64,000 nt of DNA from Roseovarius aestuarii (lineage in GTDB: Bacteria > Pseudomonadota > Alphaproteobacteria > Rhodobacterales > Rhodobacteraceae), in assembly GCF_019966515.1 (NCBI RefSeq), contig NZ_JAIMIB010000014.1, positions 1 through 64,000 on the forward strand, read 5' to 3'. The notes beneath the pieces were generated by a model. That model made no database searches, was not told where the DNA came from, and worked only from the letters and a program-made list of their open reading frames with translations. Positions 27,179 through 36,613 of the stretch are shown piece by piece; position 1 is the first letter of the stretch; the number at the start of each line of letters is the position of its first letter. The position numbers and the translations under genes were made by a program.

Positions 27179-28396
27179 TCAATCGTCGCCGATTACCACA
27201 TCCACCCAAACCAGCCTGTGACGGGTAGCACGGCGCACCAGTTCTTCGTCCTCTGTTCCCCTTGAGGGCCAGTAGACACCGCTACCAGTGACCGTCAGAT
27301 CAGACGATGGTAGGACATAATCCACCCGCAACGCCCCCGGCCCCGGAGCGGGCCAGTCGGCAGTATCAAGCCGCGCATCGCCTGCATGGGACAGATCCTG
27401 TTCCGCATTTCCAGTCCTCATCGGCAATGGGTCATGTAGCCGATCATCATCAAGCAATGCCTGAATGGCCTCGCGCCGTCCGTCACTGTCTTTGGGGTCA
27501 AGGTTTGCGGCCCCGATCAGTGCAAAGGCACTCTCCGGCGTCGGTCCGAATTGCCCGTCGAGATACAGCTTCCAGAACATCAACTCGTCATGGTTGCGCC
27601 TGCCGTTCCTATCCTCCGGTCCGTCAAATACTGGTGGTGAGGCATGGAACACCATCAGATCAAGCTTCGCGTTTTCGAGCACCACCGGCACCACCCAGTG
27701 ACCCACCGTAGAAAGCCGCTGAACGGCGAAGGCTTCGGTAGACGGAAACGGCGCGCCACTTATTTCAGGTGGGATGCCGCCAGGCAGATCGCTCCAGAGC
27801 AATGCACTGAAATCCTGAACCTGCGAATGATCAATCGGGAACCGGGAAAGAACTGCCATGCCACTCTGACCGGCAAAGTCGCCATAGCCTTGCGCATCGC
27901 GTGCTTCGCCCGCGCGGCCATCGCCATCCATATCCAGCCCGGTCCGCAGCCCCGTATTCGGACGCAGCGCAAAAAGATGCGGATAGTCGGTGCCAGTGTC
28001 GGCGATAACGTCCCGCAGCGCTGACAAGGCCCGCAGACCATAGTCATAATCGACGCGCTGCAGTACCAGAATATCGGGCGATACCCGTGCGATGACCTGC
28101 GCCACGGCCGCGACCTGAGGATCATCGCCCGCCAGAATGTCGCGCAGCAAGAGACCCGGACCGTCGCGATCCAGCTCAGTGTTGAATGTGGCTATTCGGA
28201 TTTTTTCTGCGCCGACCACCCCGGCGGACAACCAGAGCGCCGTCAGCCCTGCAATCAGGCGCGCTGCAACCCGTCGGCTTCGGCCTTGGCATAGGCGCGG
28301 CGGCGCTTTTCCTCGATCATATCCGCGATCCGGCTCATGGCGATGCCACGCATCAACATACTTGCCGGAAGAAATGCCCATGCCGTCATCGTCCAA
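27179..28396 (-). CDS. Endonuclease/exonuclease/phosphatase-family protein
   Basis: EEP-superfamily metal-dependent hydrolase. Seen are IRIATFNTELDRDGPG (family N-terminus), VSPDILVLQRVDYDYGL, GMAVLSRFPI, a Glu/Asn-rich DGPEDRNGRRNHDELMFW, ANLDPKDSDG and a terminal ALRVDYVLPSSDL. A hydrophobic stretch LIAGLTALWLSAGVVGA precedes the domain and looks like a signal peptide, so it is probably exported. The start is unclear: the longest ATG frame begins at 28396, but its first 45 or so codons overlap the upstream membrane-protein gene in another frame; the true start may be a non-ATG codon near 28258. Substrate unknown. Confidence 0.78.
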   Translation of the reverse strand: MDDDGMGISSGKYVDAWHRHEPDRGYDRGKAPPRLCQGRSRRVAARLIAGLTALWLSAGVVGAEKIRIATFNTELDRDGPGLLLRDILAGDDPQVAAVAQVIARVSPDILVLQRVDYDYGLRALSALRDVIADTGTDYPHLFALRPNTGLRTGLDMDGDGRAGEARDAQGYGDFAGQSGMAVLSRFPIDHSQVQDFSALLWSDLPGGIPPEISGAPFPSTEAFAVQRLSTVGHWVVPVVLENAKLDLMVFHASPPVFDGPEDRNGRRNHDELMFWKLYLDGQFGPTPESAFALIGAANLDPKDSDGRREAIQALLDDDRLHDPLPMRTGNAEQDLSHAGDARLDTADWPAPGPGALRVDYVLPSSDLTVTGSGVYWPSRGTEDEELVRRATRHRLVWVDVVIGDD

Positions 28397-29094
28397 ATAA
28401 GGGTTTGCGGGTTGGCGATTGAAATCGGGTCTACCATATCAGATGCCATCTTAACCGTTGCCGGGATCAAGAATGGCAGCAAACTTCCTAACACAATGTT
28501 AAGACCTGCATCGCGCTTAAGGCGGTTCAGGACATCGCCGCCCCCGGTCGGGTCGAAAAGCGGCAGGTTGACCCAGACATTGAACGCCCCATTGCGCACG
28601 GGCCAGCCGAAGAGACGCACCAAAGTCAGGAAAATGAACATCATCATCAGCGAGACCATGTAGGAGATGCCGGCTGCGGTCCGCACAGATGTGATCAATT
28701 CGGCATCTGCATCGGGTGGCATCATCAGCACGACCATGCGTACCGGAGAATAGGGAAAGTCAATCGCATGACCAAGGCCGTCACCCAGTTGGGTCAGCAG
28801 ATTGGTCAACTCGGTCGGGTCGGTCTTACCGCGGCAAATCAAGGCCAGGAAAAGCACGGTCAGTGCCAGCCCGAGGAATTTCAGCCGGTTGAAGGGTGGC
28901 GCAAAACGGAATTCGATGATGCTGGGATAGCGGCCATAATATTCAATAAACGTCATGAACGACGCAAGAATGGCGAGGACAACCACTATCTGTGCGGTGT
29001 CTGCTGCCGTGGTCGGCAACAACAGCGACGGTGTTGCGACAAGCAGAGCCACCAACATCGCACGCGCCAACGCACTCGTCACTTGTGAAATCAC
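28255..29094 (-). CDS. Conserved hypothetical membrane protein
   Basis: Integral membrane protein of 279 residues. I do not recognise the family. Several hydrophobic segments are visible: residues about 10-30 (AMLVALLVATPSLLL), 35-50, 72-90 (LKFLGLALTVLFLALI), 140-165 (YMVSLMMMFIFLTLVRLFGW), 205-220 and 230-255. It ends in a basic, helical tail (MIEEKRRRAYAKAEADGL). The gene lies directly upstream of, and overlaps with, the EEP hydrolase reading frame, so the two are probably coexpressed. Confidence 0.7.
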   Translation of the reverse strand: MISQVTSALARAMLVALLVATPSLLLPTTAADTAQIVVVLAILASFMTFIEYYGRYPSIIEFRFAPPFNRLKFLGLALTVLFLALICRGKTDPTELTNLLTQLGDGLGHAIDFPYSPVRMVVLMMPPDADAELITSVRTAAGISYMVSLMMMFIFLTLVRLFGWPVRNGAFNVWVNLPLFDPTGGGDVLNRLKRDAGLNIVLGSLLPFLIPATVKMASDMVDPISIANPQTLIWTMTAWAFLPASMLMRGIAMSRIADMIEEKRRRAYAKAEADGLQRA

Positions 29095-29457
29095 TGTCCG
29101 TTCCCTTCAAACTGGTCGACCGCGGTACGATGCCGCGCCCTTGTTCCAACTTGATCCCGCACATTGTGGCGGCTTGCCTCATTCGTGCCCAATTTTTGCC
29201 TTCTTTCACTTTGCGGCTCAAGTCATGGTTAATATCAGTTCAGGTTTAAGGCGAATTGATGGAATTAGTGGTGCGAGATTGCATCAATTTAGGATCATAA
29301 AGGCGGCTTCTATACGCAAGCGCACAACATATTGGGGTTGTTGGGTATTTTGCCACCAACGCAGTCTAAGTTTCGGCGACAATCCCGTTAATCCGATACA
29401 ATTGAAAACGCCGCCCGCAAATTGCGGACGGCGTCAGCTCAAACCCATCAGATCTAT
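29095..29457. other. Intergenic region upstream of the membrane protein, containing the leuCD terminator
   Basis: About 360 bp with no convincing coding frame. The only structure I can support is the leuD terminator at 29401-29434. The rest presumably holds the promoter of the membrane-protein/EEP pair; no clear sites were seen. Confidence 0.6.
29401..29434 (-). terminator. Intrinsic terminator of leuCD
   Basis: On the minus strand a 12-bp stem (ACGCCGTCCGCA / TGCGGGCGGCGT, one G-T pair, 3-nt loop) is followed by TTTTCAAT, 24 bp after the leuD stop. Confidence 0.8.
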
Positions 29458-30063
29458 CTAAACCCAGGGACGCTCTGCGGCGGCGCGTGCCTCGAACGCA
29501 TCGACGGACGCCTTTTTCTCAAGCGTCAGGCCGATATCATCAAGGCCCTCCATCAGGCAATGTTTCTTGAACGGATCAACATCAAAGCTGAACACCTCAC
29601 CATCGGATGTGGTGATGGTCTGTGCCTCAAGATCGATTTCCATGCGCGCGTTGGCGCCTTTCTCTGCATCTTTCATCAGCACATCCACGACCTCCTGTGG
29701 CAGGACGATGGGCAGGATGCCATTCTTGAAACAGTTGTTGAAGAAAATATCGGCAAAGCTGGTCGAGATGACGCAGCGGATACCGAAATCCTTGATCGCC
29801 CAGGGCGCATGTTCCCGGCTCGAACCACAGCCGAAATTGTCACCAGCCACCAGAATTTCTGCATTGCGATATTGCGGCTTGTTCAGCACAAAATCCTCGA
29901 TTTCCGAGCCGTCGCGATTATAGCGCATCTCATCAAACAGGTTCACGCCAAAGCCGGTGCGCTGAATCGATTTCAGAAACACCTTGGGGATGATCATATC
30001 CGTATCGATGTTGACGAGCGGCATCGGCGCGGCAATGCCCGTGAGTTTTTCAAACTTTTCCAT
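29458..30063 (-). CDS. leuD: 3-isopropylmalate dehydratase small subunit
   Basis: Small (swivel-domain) subunit of isopropylmalate isomerase, leucine biosynthesis. It has 201 residues, standard length. Motifs: [37 protein letters not shown] and [17 protein letters not shown]. It follows leuC by 12 bp and is closed by a strong terminator. Confidence 0.97.
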   Translation of the reverse strand: MEKFEKLTGIAAPMPLVNIDTDMIIPKVFLKSIQRTGFGVNLFDEMRYNRDGSEIEDFVLNKPQYRNAEILVAGDNFGCGSSREHAPWAIKDFGIRCVISTSFADIFFNNCFKNGILPIVLPQEVVDVLMKDAEKGANARMEIDLEAQTITTSDGEVFSFDVDPFKKHCLMEGLDDIGLTLEKKASVDAFEARAAAERPWV

Positions 30064-30075
30064 CGGTCTCGCTCC

Positions 30076-31479
30076 TTACATCAATTCGCGGATATCGGTC
30101 AGCCGGCCGGTGAGCGCGGCAGCCGCCGCCATGGCCGGGGACACCAGGTGGGTGCGACCCTTGTAACCCTGACGACCTTCGAAATTACGGTTCGACGTGG
30201 CCGCACAGCGTTCACCCTCCGACAGTTGATCGGGGTTCATCGCCAGACACATCGAACAGCCCGCCAGACGCCACTCAAAGCCTGACGCCTTGAAGATTTC
30301 CGCCAGCCCCTCTTCTTCGGCCTGCGCCCGCACCAGACCCGAACCCGGTACGATCATCGCGCGCATGCCGTCCTTGATCTTCTTGCCCTTGACCACCTCG
30401 GCGACGGCGCGCAGGTCTTCGATGCGCCCGTTGGTGCACGACCCGATGAAGACGGTGTCGATCTCGATATCGGTCAGCTTCTGACCAGCTTTCAGACCCA
30501 TGTATTCAAGCGAGCGGCGCGCGGCCTCGACCTTGCCGCCCTCGAAGTCTTCGGGATGCGGCACGGTGGCGGTGATAGGCAGCACGTCTTCCGGCGAGGT
30601 GCCCCAGGTCACAACCGGCTGGATGTCTTCGCCCTTCAGGGTCACGATCTTGTCGAAATGCGCATCTTCGTCGGTGTAGAGAGTTTTCCACCAGGCCAGC
30701 GCGGCATCCCATTGTTCGCCCGTGGGGGCGTGCGGACGGCCTTTGACATAGGCATAGGTGGTCTCGTCCGGTGCGATCAGGCCAGCGCGGGCACCGCCTT
30801 CGATCGCCATGTTGCAAACGGTCATGCGGCCTTCCATCGAAAGATCGCGAATGGCTTCGCCGCAATATTCGATCACGTAACCCGTGCCGCCGGCGGTGCC
30901 GGTCTCGCCAATCACGGCCAGCGTGATATCCTTTGCGGTGACGCCCGGTTTCAGCTTGCCGGTGACCTCGACCTTCATGTTCTTGGATTTCTGCTGAATC
31001 AACGTCTGCGTGGCCAGAACATGTTCGACCTCGGATGTGCCGATACCATGCGCTAAAGCGCCAAATGCGCCATGCGTCGCGGTATGGCTGTCACCGCAGA
31101 CCACGGTCATACCCGGCAAAGTCCAGCCCTGTTCCGGCCCGACGATATGCACGATGCCCTGACGCACGTCCGAAACCGGGTAATAGTGAATGCCGAACTC
31201 CTTGGCGTTCTTGTCCAACGCTTCGACCTGGATACGGCTTTCCTCGTTGTCGATACCCTTGGCGCGGTCCAGCGTGGTCGGCACGTTGTGATCCGGCACG
31301 GCGATGGTCTTTTCCGGAGCGCGCACGGTGCGCCCTGCCATACGCAGCCCTTCAAAGGCCTGCGGGCTGGTGACCTCGTGCACCAGATGGCGGTCGATAT
31401 ACAACAGGCAGGTGCCATCCTCGGCTTCATGCGCCAGATGGGCATCCCAGATTTTATCATAGAGTGTTTTGGGGGACAT
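30076..31479 (-). CDS. leuC: 3-isopropylmalate dehydratase large subunit
   Basis: Aconitase-family large subunit that isomerises 2- to 3-isopropylmalate with leuD. It has 467 residues. The [4Fe-4S] ligands are Cys in [13 protein letters not shown] and the CxxC in [13 protein letters not shown]; the substrate region shows [17 protein letters not shown] and the family signature [17 protein letters not shown]. leuC and leuD form a two-gene operon. No leader peptide or attenuator was recognised upstream. Confidence 0.97.
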   Translation of the reverse strand: MSPKTLYDKIWDAHLAHEAEDGTCLLYIDRHLVHEVTSPQAFEGLRMAGRTVRAPEKTIAVPDHNVPTTLDRAKGIDNEESRIQVEALDKNAKEFGIHYYPVSDVRQGIVHIVGPEQGWTLPGMTVVCGDSHTATHGAFGALAHGIGTSEVEHVLATQTLIQQKSKNMKVEVTGKLKPGVTAKDITLAVIGETGTAGGTGYVIEYCGEAIRDLSMEGRMTVCNMAIEGGARAGLIAPDETTYAYVKGRPHAPTGEQWDAALAWWKTLYTDEDAHFDKIVTLKGEDIQPVVTWGTSPEDVLPITATVPHPEDFEGGKVEAARRSLEYMGLKAGQKLTDIEIDTVFIGSCTNGRIEDLRAVAEVVKGKKIKDGMRAMIVPGSGLVRAQAEEEGLAEIFKASGFEWRLAGCSMCLAMNPDQLSEGERCAATSNRNFEGRQGYKGRTHLVSPAMAAAAALTGRLTDIRELM

Positions 31480-31701
31480 CAGCCCTCTCCCATATGTTAG
31501 GTAATTTTCAAGATCGACAGGGTGGCGATACCCTATAGGGCGGCAAGCACAGTCATCGTCGCACCGAAAAACCGCCAGGGCAGGCGCGCGCGATCATCCA
31601 TGTCAAAAATCCGTGTCATGAGGATGATCTACGCCTGCTGCCAAAAGACTTCAAGGATTCTATCTGTTAGGTTTCCGGCTGCGCGCAATCGGAGGAACCA
31701 T

Positions 31702-32478
31702 GTGAGCAGCTATTTTGGAACAGAAGCACAGCAACGGCTGCAGAAAAAATCTGACCGCCTGACACCCTGGATCATGCGTACGCCCGGCGCCTGCCTGACA
31801 GGCCGGGTACTGGGCACGGATGACCCGGACAGGCTGGGCTGGGACGTGATCCACAAGCACCTGGTAGAAGACGGTGTTTTTTCCTTTCGTTGGGTCGATC
31901 AGACGGGGCTGGAACGCATCAGTCAGAAAGTCATGGATCTAGGCGCGTCGCTCCACGGGTGGCAGGGATACTGCAATAACGCCGACAACCTGTGCAGCCA
32001 GATCAACATCGGCCGTGAACGACCTCTCGCGCCCGGGTTATCGCTGGAAATCGCCACGGATAAGTCGATACCCGAATTGCAGGCGTTTCTGGCTGATCAG
32101 GGCATTGCTCCGCTTTCCGGCGCCGTTCTGGCGGGTCAAAATTGCCAAGCGTGCTCTGCCGTGATCCGAAACCGGACCGATGCAATTGTGGCCGCCGGTT
32201 TCGTGGGAATGCTACAGAATGAGCACTCTCCGCTGCATGATTGCGCCTGGGCTGGCCTGATCGCCTGTGACGAAAATGAGCGTGGCAAAGGTCTGGGCCG
32301 CCAGATCACGTCGGAACTGATCCGCATCGCCCTGGATCAATTTGGCGCACGTCGCGTCATGGGTTTTGCTGCAGCGGATAACATTGCGTCCGCGGCCATG
32401 CTGACCGGCTGCGGGTTGGAACCGACCAAATATGCGTCCTATGTGGCGACCTTGTCGACCACCCCCTTTACCCGTTGA
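31702..32478 (+). CDS. GNAT-family N-acetyltransferase (two-part)
   Basis: Protein of 258 residues. GTG at 31702 is chosen because GGAGG lies 7 nt upstream; the frame is open further upstream but lacks protein-like sequence. The N-terminal 110 residues are an unrecognised domain. The C-terminal half has the acetyl-CoA motif LIACDENERGKGLGRQITSE and AAADNIASAAMLTGCGLEPT. The substrate is unknown. Its 3' end overlaps the convergent hypothetical gene by 11 bp. Confidence 0.78.
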   Translation: MSSYFGTEAQQRLQKKSDRLTPWIMRTPGACLTGRVLGTDDPDRLGWDVIHKHLVEDGVFSFRWVDQTGLERISQKVMDLGASLHGWQGYCNNADNLCSQINIGRERPLAPGLSLEIATDKSIPELQAFLADQGIAPLSGAVLAGQNCQACSAVIRNRTDAIVAAGFVGMLQNEHSPLHDCAWAGLIACDENERGKGLGRQITSELIRIALDQFGARRVMGFAAADNIASAAMLTGCGLEPTKYASYVATLSTTPFTR

Positions 32479-32974
32479 TCCGCCGCCGCGCCGACATCAG
32501 CAGTAGTTTCGAATAAGTGCGGTGCGCTCCGAGGAGACCCGAAAACAGCGGTCCCATTTGGGGAATACCCTGACCCGCAGACGGCTTCGGCGCCACTACA
32601 GACCCGAACAGCAGCCTTGTTTCTGGGGCTGTCGTATCCCCGACATGTTCAATCCCGAACCAGGACGAGGTCCGTCCAATCGCCTTCATCAGCAATTCCG
32701 TTTCGGTTCGCACCGTCATCTGCCAGGCGGCAAAATGCTCACTCGCACCTTCAGCCAATTGCCTTGCATCGTGATCGCTAGAGCGTATGCCGACGCACCG
32801 CAGCACCAGCCGTTCAGCCTTGAAAAGCGGTGTTGTGTAAAATGTCCCTACAAATTCGGCAAGCGTCACCTTGGCCTTCATTTCAGTGGCAAAGCAATCA
32901 GTGTAGTGCCCGGGCTTTTGAGAAAATCGCTCAAGTGCGGTGCCGGTGGGGATGGGATATGCACGTATATCCAA
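32468..32974 (-). CDS. Hypothetical protein downstream of petR
   Basis: Protein of 168 residues that I do not recognise. The preferred start is TTG at 32974, 10 bp after the petR stop, with AAGG seven bases upstream; the longer ATG frame would run through petR in another frame and is rejected. Conserved-looking segments are FYTTPLFKAERLVLRCVGI, SWFGIEHV and TRLLFGSVV, and a basic C-terminus (SARRRING). It could be a small ligand-binding enzyme. Probably translated from the petP-petR message. Confidence 0.6.
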   Translation of the reverse strand: MDIRAYPIPTGTALERFSQKPGHYTDCFATEMKAKVTLAEFVGTFYTTPLFKAERLVLRCVGIRSSDHDARQLAEGASEHFAAWQMTVRTETELLMKAIGRTSSWFGIEHVGDTTAPETRLLFGSVVAPKPSAGQGIPQMGPLFSGLLGAHRTYSKLLLMSARRRING

Positions 32975-32984
32975 GACGCGGCCT

Positions 32985-33689
32985 TTAGTCAGGCACCAGC
33001 ATATAACCTTCACCACGTACGGTTTGCAGATAGCGAGGCTGCTTGGGATCGGTTTCGAGTTTGCGGCGCAGACGGGTGATCTGCACATCGACAGCGCGTT
33101 CCTGCGCTTGCCCGCCATCGCGGCCCAGATCCTCGACCAGCTTTGTGCGACTGACCGGTTGGCGCAGATTTTCAACAAATATCCGCATCAGTTGTACTTC
33201 GGTGGCCGTCAGACGTACCACCTGCTCGCCCTGCATCAATTCCGAACGTTCGATATCAAACCGGATCGGCCCCATATGCAGCACCTTGGGCGCGGTGTTT
33301 TCCGGCTCCGGCGTGGGCATGCGACGCAGAATGGCATTGATCCGCAGCAGTAATTCCTTGGGCTCAAAGGGTTTCGCCAGATAGTCATCGGCTCCGGCTT
33401 CAAGCCCTGAAATCCGATCGTCGGTCTCACCCTTGGCGGTCAGCAACAAAATGGGCGTGGTGATTTCGTCCTCCCGCAGGCTGCTGGTCAGGGCTACCCC
33501 GTCTTCGCCGGGCATCATCACATCCATCACGATCAGGTCAAACTCCAATCCCGACAGAATGCGCCTTGCGTGGGCCGCGTCCCGTGCAATCGACACCAGA
33601 AAACCGTGACGCGCCAGAAACTTGCGTAGCAATCCACGGATACGCTCGTCGTCATCGACGATCAGCAGGTGGGGGGCTGGGTCACTCAT
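32985..33689 (-). CDS. petR: OmpR-family response regulator, PetR-like
   Basis: Two-domain response regulator of 234 residues. The receiver domain has the acidic pocket DDDER, the phosphoacceptor Asp56 in DLIVMDVMMPGEDG and the conserved Lys in YLAKPFEPKELL. The C-terminal winged helix ends in VQITRLRRKLETDPKQPRYL. No histidine kinase gene is adjacent. It overlaps the MarR gene by 4 bp, the arrangement of petP-petR in Rhodobacter capsulatus, where the pair is needed for bc1 complex expression. That role is by analogy. Confidence 0.85.
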   Translation of the reverse strand: MSDPAPHLLIVDDDERIRGLLRKFLARHGFLVSIARDAAHARRILSGLEFDLIVMDVMMPGEDGVALTSSLREDEITTPILLLTAKGETDDRISGLEAGADDYLAKPFEPKELLLRINAILRRMPTPEPENTAPKVLHMGPIRFDIERSELMQGEQVVRLTATEVQLMRIFVENLRQPVSRTKLVEDLGRDGGQAQERAVDVQITRLRRKLETDPKQPRYLQTVRGEGYMLVPD

Positions 33690-34183
33690 GAACTGGTATC
33701 CCTTATCTGGTAATACTGCCGACGCATATCTGTATCCATCATTGCTTCAAGCACTTGGCGGAACCCTGATACCGCGTCGGGGCCTGCAACGCGATAGGCT
33801 GCGCGCATCCTTGCTCTCTGCGCATCGCTCAGCTTGCGTTCCAGTGTCACGCCGTCTTCGGTCAAAAACAGATTGCGTTCGCGTTTGTCATTCTTGCCGA
33901 CCCGGCTGTCAACCAAACCGTCTTCGACCAATGTTCGCAGGACACGGTTCAGGGATTGTTTGGTAACGCCCAGAATGTTCAGCAGGTTATTGACGGTGGT
34001 CCCCGGCGCGCGCGCGATGAAGTGGATCGCCCGGTGATGCGCTCGCCCATAGGCCATACCCGAAAGGATGCGATCCGGATCAGCGGTAAAGCCGCGATAG
34101 GCAAAGAACATTGCTTCGATCCCTTGGCGCAGTTGCTCGTCGGTCAGAAACAGCAGGTTTTCGCCACCTTGCACTTCGGGCAT
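33686..34183 (-). CDS. petP: MarR-family regulator, PetP-like
   Basis: Winged-helix regulator of 165 residues. The recognition part is TTVNNLLNILGVTKQSLNRV and the beta wing DGLVDSRVGKNDKRERNLFL. It is the first gene of the petP-petR pair, divergent from ilvE with 164 bp between starts. Control of ilvE cannot be excluded. Confidence 0.83.
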   Translation of the reverse strand: MPEVQGGENLLFLTDEQLRQGIEAMFFAYRGFTADPDRILSGMAYGRAHHRAIHFIARAPGTTVNNLLNILGVTKQSLNRVLRTLVEDGLVDSRVGKNDKRERNLFLTEDGVTLERKLSDAQRARMRAAYRVAGPDAVSGFRQVLEAMMDTDMRRQYYQIRDTSS

Positions 34184-34347
34184 TGCACACTCCGTTCACA
34201 TTTCCCCGGCACGCTGTCATAATATGTCAGCTTTGTTGACATTCCAAGGGTGAACTGGTACCGAATCTCAGTTTTGGCGTAATATTATGACCGTTTCGGA
34301 CGTATATTGCGCAACAAATGCAAATTTTGCCTTAAGAGGGGACCGAA

Positions 34348-35214
34348 ATGACTGGCTACGACGACCGTGATGGCAATATCTGGATGGATGGCAAACTGAT
34401 CGACTGGCGCGAGGCCAACGTGCACATCCTTACCCATGCGATGCATTACGCCAGTTCGGTGTTCGAGGGCGAGCGCGCCTATAATGGCAAGATCTTCAAG
34501 AGTCGCGAACACTCCAAGCGACTACATTTTTCCGCAAACGAACTGGATTTCCAAATCCCGTTTAGCGTGGACGAGATCGAAGCCGCCAAGCAGCAGGTTC
34601 TGACCACCAATGGATTGACTGACGCCTATGTACGCGCCGTCGCCTGGCGTGGTGCAGGCGAGGATATGGGCGTAGCCTCAGCCCGCAACCCTGTTCACCT
34701 GGCCATCGCAGCCTGGGAATGGGGCGCCTATTACGGCGATGCCAAGATGAAAGGCGCGAAGCTCGACATCTCGAAATGGAAACGTCCCAGCCCCGAAACC
34801 ATCCCAGTTCATGCCAAGGCGGCAGGTCTTTACATGATCTGTACCACGTCCAAGCATGCAGCCGAGGCCAAAGGATGCTCGGATGCGCTCTTCATGGATT
34901 ATCGCGGCTATGTGGCCGAGGCGACCGGCGCCAACATCTTTTTCGTCAAGGACGGCGAGGTACACACACCCCTGCCCGATTGCTTCCTGAACGGGCTGAC
35001 ACGCCAGACTGTAGTCGGCATGCTGAAAGACCGCCAGATCAAGGTACATGAGCGCCACATCATGCCTGAAGAAATGGAAGGGTTCGAGCAATGCTGGCTG
35101 ACCGGCACCGCCGCCGAGGTCACCCCGGTCGGCCAGATCGGTGACTACACGTTCGAAGTGGGCGACTTGGCCCGTGAGATCTCGGAGGCCTATGAAAAAC
35201 TCGTGCGCGAGTGA
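34348..35214 (+). CDS. ilvE: Branched-chain amino acid aminotransferase
   Basis: PLP-dependent class IV aminotransferase of 288 residues. It transfers an amino group to 2-oxo acids in valine, leucine and isoleucine synthesis. Motifs are ILTHAMHYASSVFEGERAYN, the PLP lysine in IPVHAKAAGLYM, and the signature FMDYRGYVAEATGANIFFV. It is monocistronic and closed by a strong terminator. Together with leuBCD it supplies the leucine branch. Confidence 0.95.
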   Translation: MTGYDDRDGNIWMDGKLIDWREANVHILTHAMHYASSVFEGERAYNGKIFKSREHSKRLHFSANELDFQIPFSVDEIEAAKQQVLTTNGLTDAYVRAVAWRGAGEDMGVASARNPVHLAIAAWEWGAYYGDAKMKGAKLDISKWKRPSPETIPVHAKAAGLYMICTTSKHAAEAKGCSDALFMDYRGYVAEATGANIFFVKDGEVHTPLPDCFLNGLTRQTVVGMLKDRQIKVHERHIMPEEMEGFEQCWLTGTAAEVTPVGQIGDYTFEVGDLAREISEAYEKLVRE

Positions 35215-35617
35215 CCCAACAAGCACCCGCAGCGAAACCCTGCGAGCCACTCGCAGGGTTTTCTTTTTCTGAATGGTAACAATACAGTTCGGATCGCCGT
35301 GTCAGCTACGCGGGGCTTTCCAGGCATTCGCGCCAGATACGCAACTGTCAGCAAGTCACACATCACATCGCAGTAAAGTACTGCGGTTGCCCAGTTGTTC
35401 GCTCCCAAATTATGCAAGTCAGGCATATCAAGGCATCAAGTGCCGACTATCCGAACGTTCAGTTACTCGAAGCGTCGACGGCAAGCTCAGGATGTTACGG
35501 GACATCTTTTCCTAAACGGCATCAATCTTAGCAGCGCGATAGTTTGATTCATCGCAAGGCGCTCTGCCCGGGTCGAGAATAAACTCCAGGGACCAATCAA
35601 CCGTTAGTCCCCGGATC
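35215..35617. other. Intergenic region between ilvE and the HlyD gene
   Basis: About 400 bp. The first 55 bp hold the ilvE terminator. The remainder has no protein-like open frame and no structure that I can assign; it presumably carries the promoter of the export operon. Confidence 0.6.
35235..35270 (+). terminator. Intrinsic terminator of ilvE
   Basis: An 11-bp perfect stem (AAACCCTGCGA / TCGCAGGGTTT, 5-nt loop) followed by TCTTTTTCT, 20 bp after the ilvE stop. Confidence 0.9.
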
Positions 35618-36613
35618 ATGAAAAAAACGAAAACCGCAATTCTTGCCGTATCACTGCTCTTGCTATCAGGGGCACTAGCTTATGTTTTGCTCTCAGAAGA
35701 CGGTGAAGGGTTACCGGAGGGCTTTGTTCAGGGCAACGGGCGAATCGAAGCCGAACAGGTCGAAGTAGCACCGACTGCTGCCGGTCGCGTCGCGCAGGTA
35801 ATGGCGGCCGAAGGCAGCCTTGTTGTCCCAGGCGAAGTTCTGGTCAAGATGGACACTGACGAGCTTGCCGCGGCGCTTGACCGGGCCAAAGCCGAAGTAG
35901 CGTTGGCTCTACAGCGTAAGGCCGAAGCCGAGGCGGTGGTTGTCCAGCGTCAAAGCGAGCAGCGCAGGGCGGCACACGAGCTTGAGCGCGCCACGGTTTT
36001 GCTCGCCGGACAAACGATTTCCGAAACGGTTTTCGAAGAACGCGAAACCACACACCTTGTCGCTGAGGCCGTTCTTGGCGCGGCTAAGGCGCGGGTTGAA
36101 ACCACCGGCAGCCAGATCGCGGCCGCCGAAGCAGAAGTGCGCCGGATCGATACCCAGATCGAGGATAGTTCGCTCTTCGCGGCCATGCCCGGGCGTGTGC
36201 TCTATCGCTTGGCGGAGCCCGGAGAAGTTGTCGGCGCGGGCGAGCCTATCCTGACGCTGCTCAGCCTCGAGAATATTTACATGGAAGTGTTCCTTCCAGC
36301 CCGCGAGGCGGGACTTATGCCTATCGGCGCCGAGGCGCGCATCGTGCTTGACGCCCTGCCCGACTATGCCATTCCGGCAAATGTCACCTTCGTCTCGCCA
36401 GAGGCGCAGTTCACACCTAAGCAAGTTGAAACGATGGACGAGCGCGAGCAGTTGGTCTTTCGCGTCCGTGTCCGCATCCCACAGGATCTGGTCTTGGGCA
36501 GGATAGAGCATGTGAAGACGGGGCTTCGGGGAGTCGCGGTGATCCGGCTTGACGCTGGCAAGCCATGGCCGGAAGCACTGGAGAGGCGTATTCCGCCAGA
36601 GTTATTCGAATGA
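35618..36613 (+). CDS. HlyD/YhiI-family membrane fusion protein
   Basis: Periplasmic adaptor of 331 residues. The N-terminal membrane anchor covers about residues 8-27 (ILAVSLLLLSGALAYVLL). Next come the biotinyl-lipoyl-like VAPTAAGRVAQVMAAEGSLV, a long coiled-coil hairpin (about 90-190, Ala/Glu/Arg rich) and the beta-barrel region MPGRVLYRLAEPGEVVGAGE. It connects the ABC pump to the outer layers. Its stop overlaps the next start as ATGA, so all three genes form an operon. Confidence 0.88.
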   Translation: MKKTKTAILAVSLLLLSGALAYVLLSEDGEGLPEGFVQGNGRIEAEQVEVAPTAAGRVAQVMAAEGSLVVPGEVLVKMDTDELAAALDRAKAEVALALQRKAEAEAVVVQRQSEQRRAAHELERATVLLAGQTISETVFEERETTHLVAEAVLGAAKARVETTGSQIAAAEAEVRRIDTQIEDSSLFAAMPGRVLYRLAEPGEVVGAGEPILTLLSLENIYMEVFLPAREAGLMPIGAEARIVLDALPDYAIPANVTFVSPEAQFTPKQVETMDEREQLVFRVRVRIPQDLVLGRIEHVKTGLRGVAVIRLDAGKPWPEALERRIPPELFE

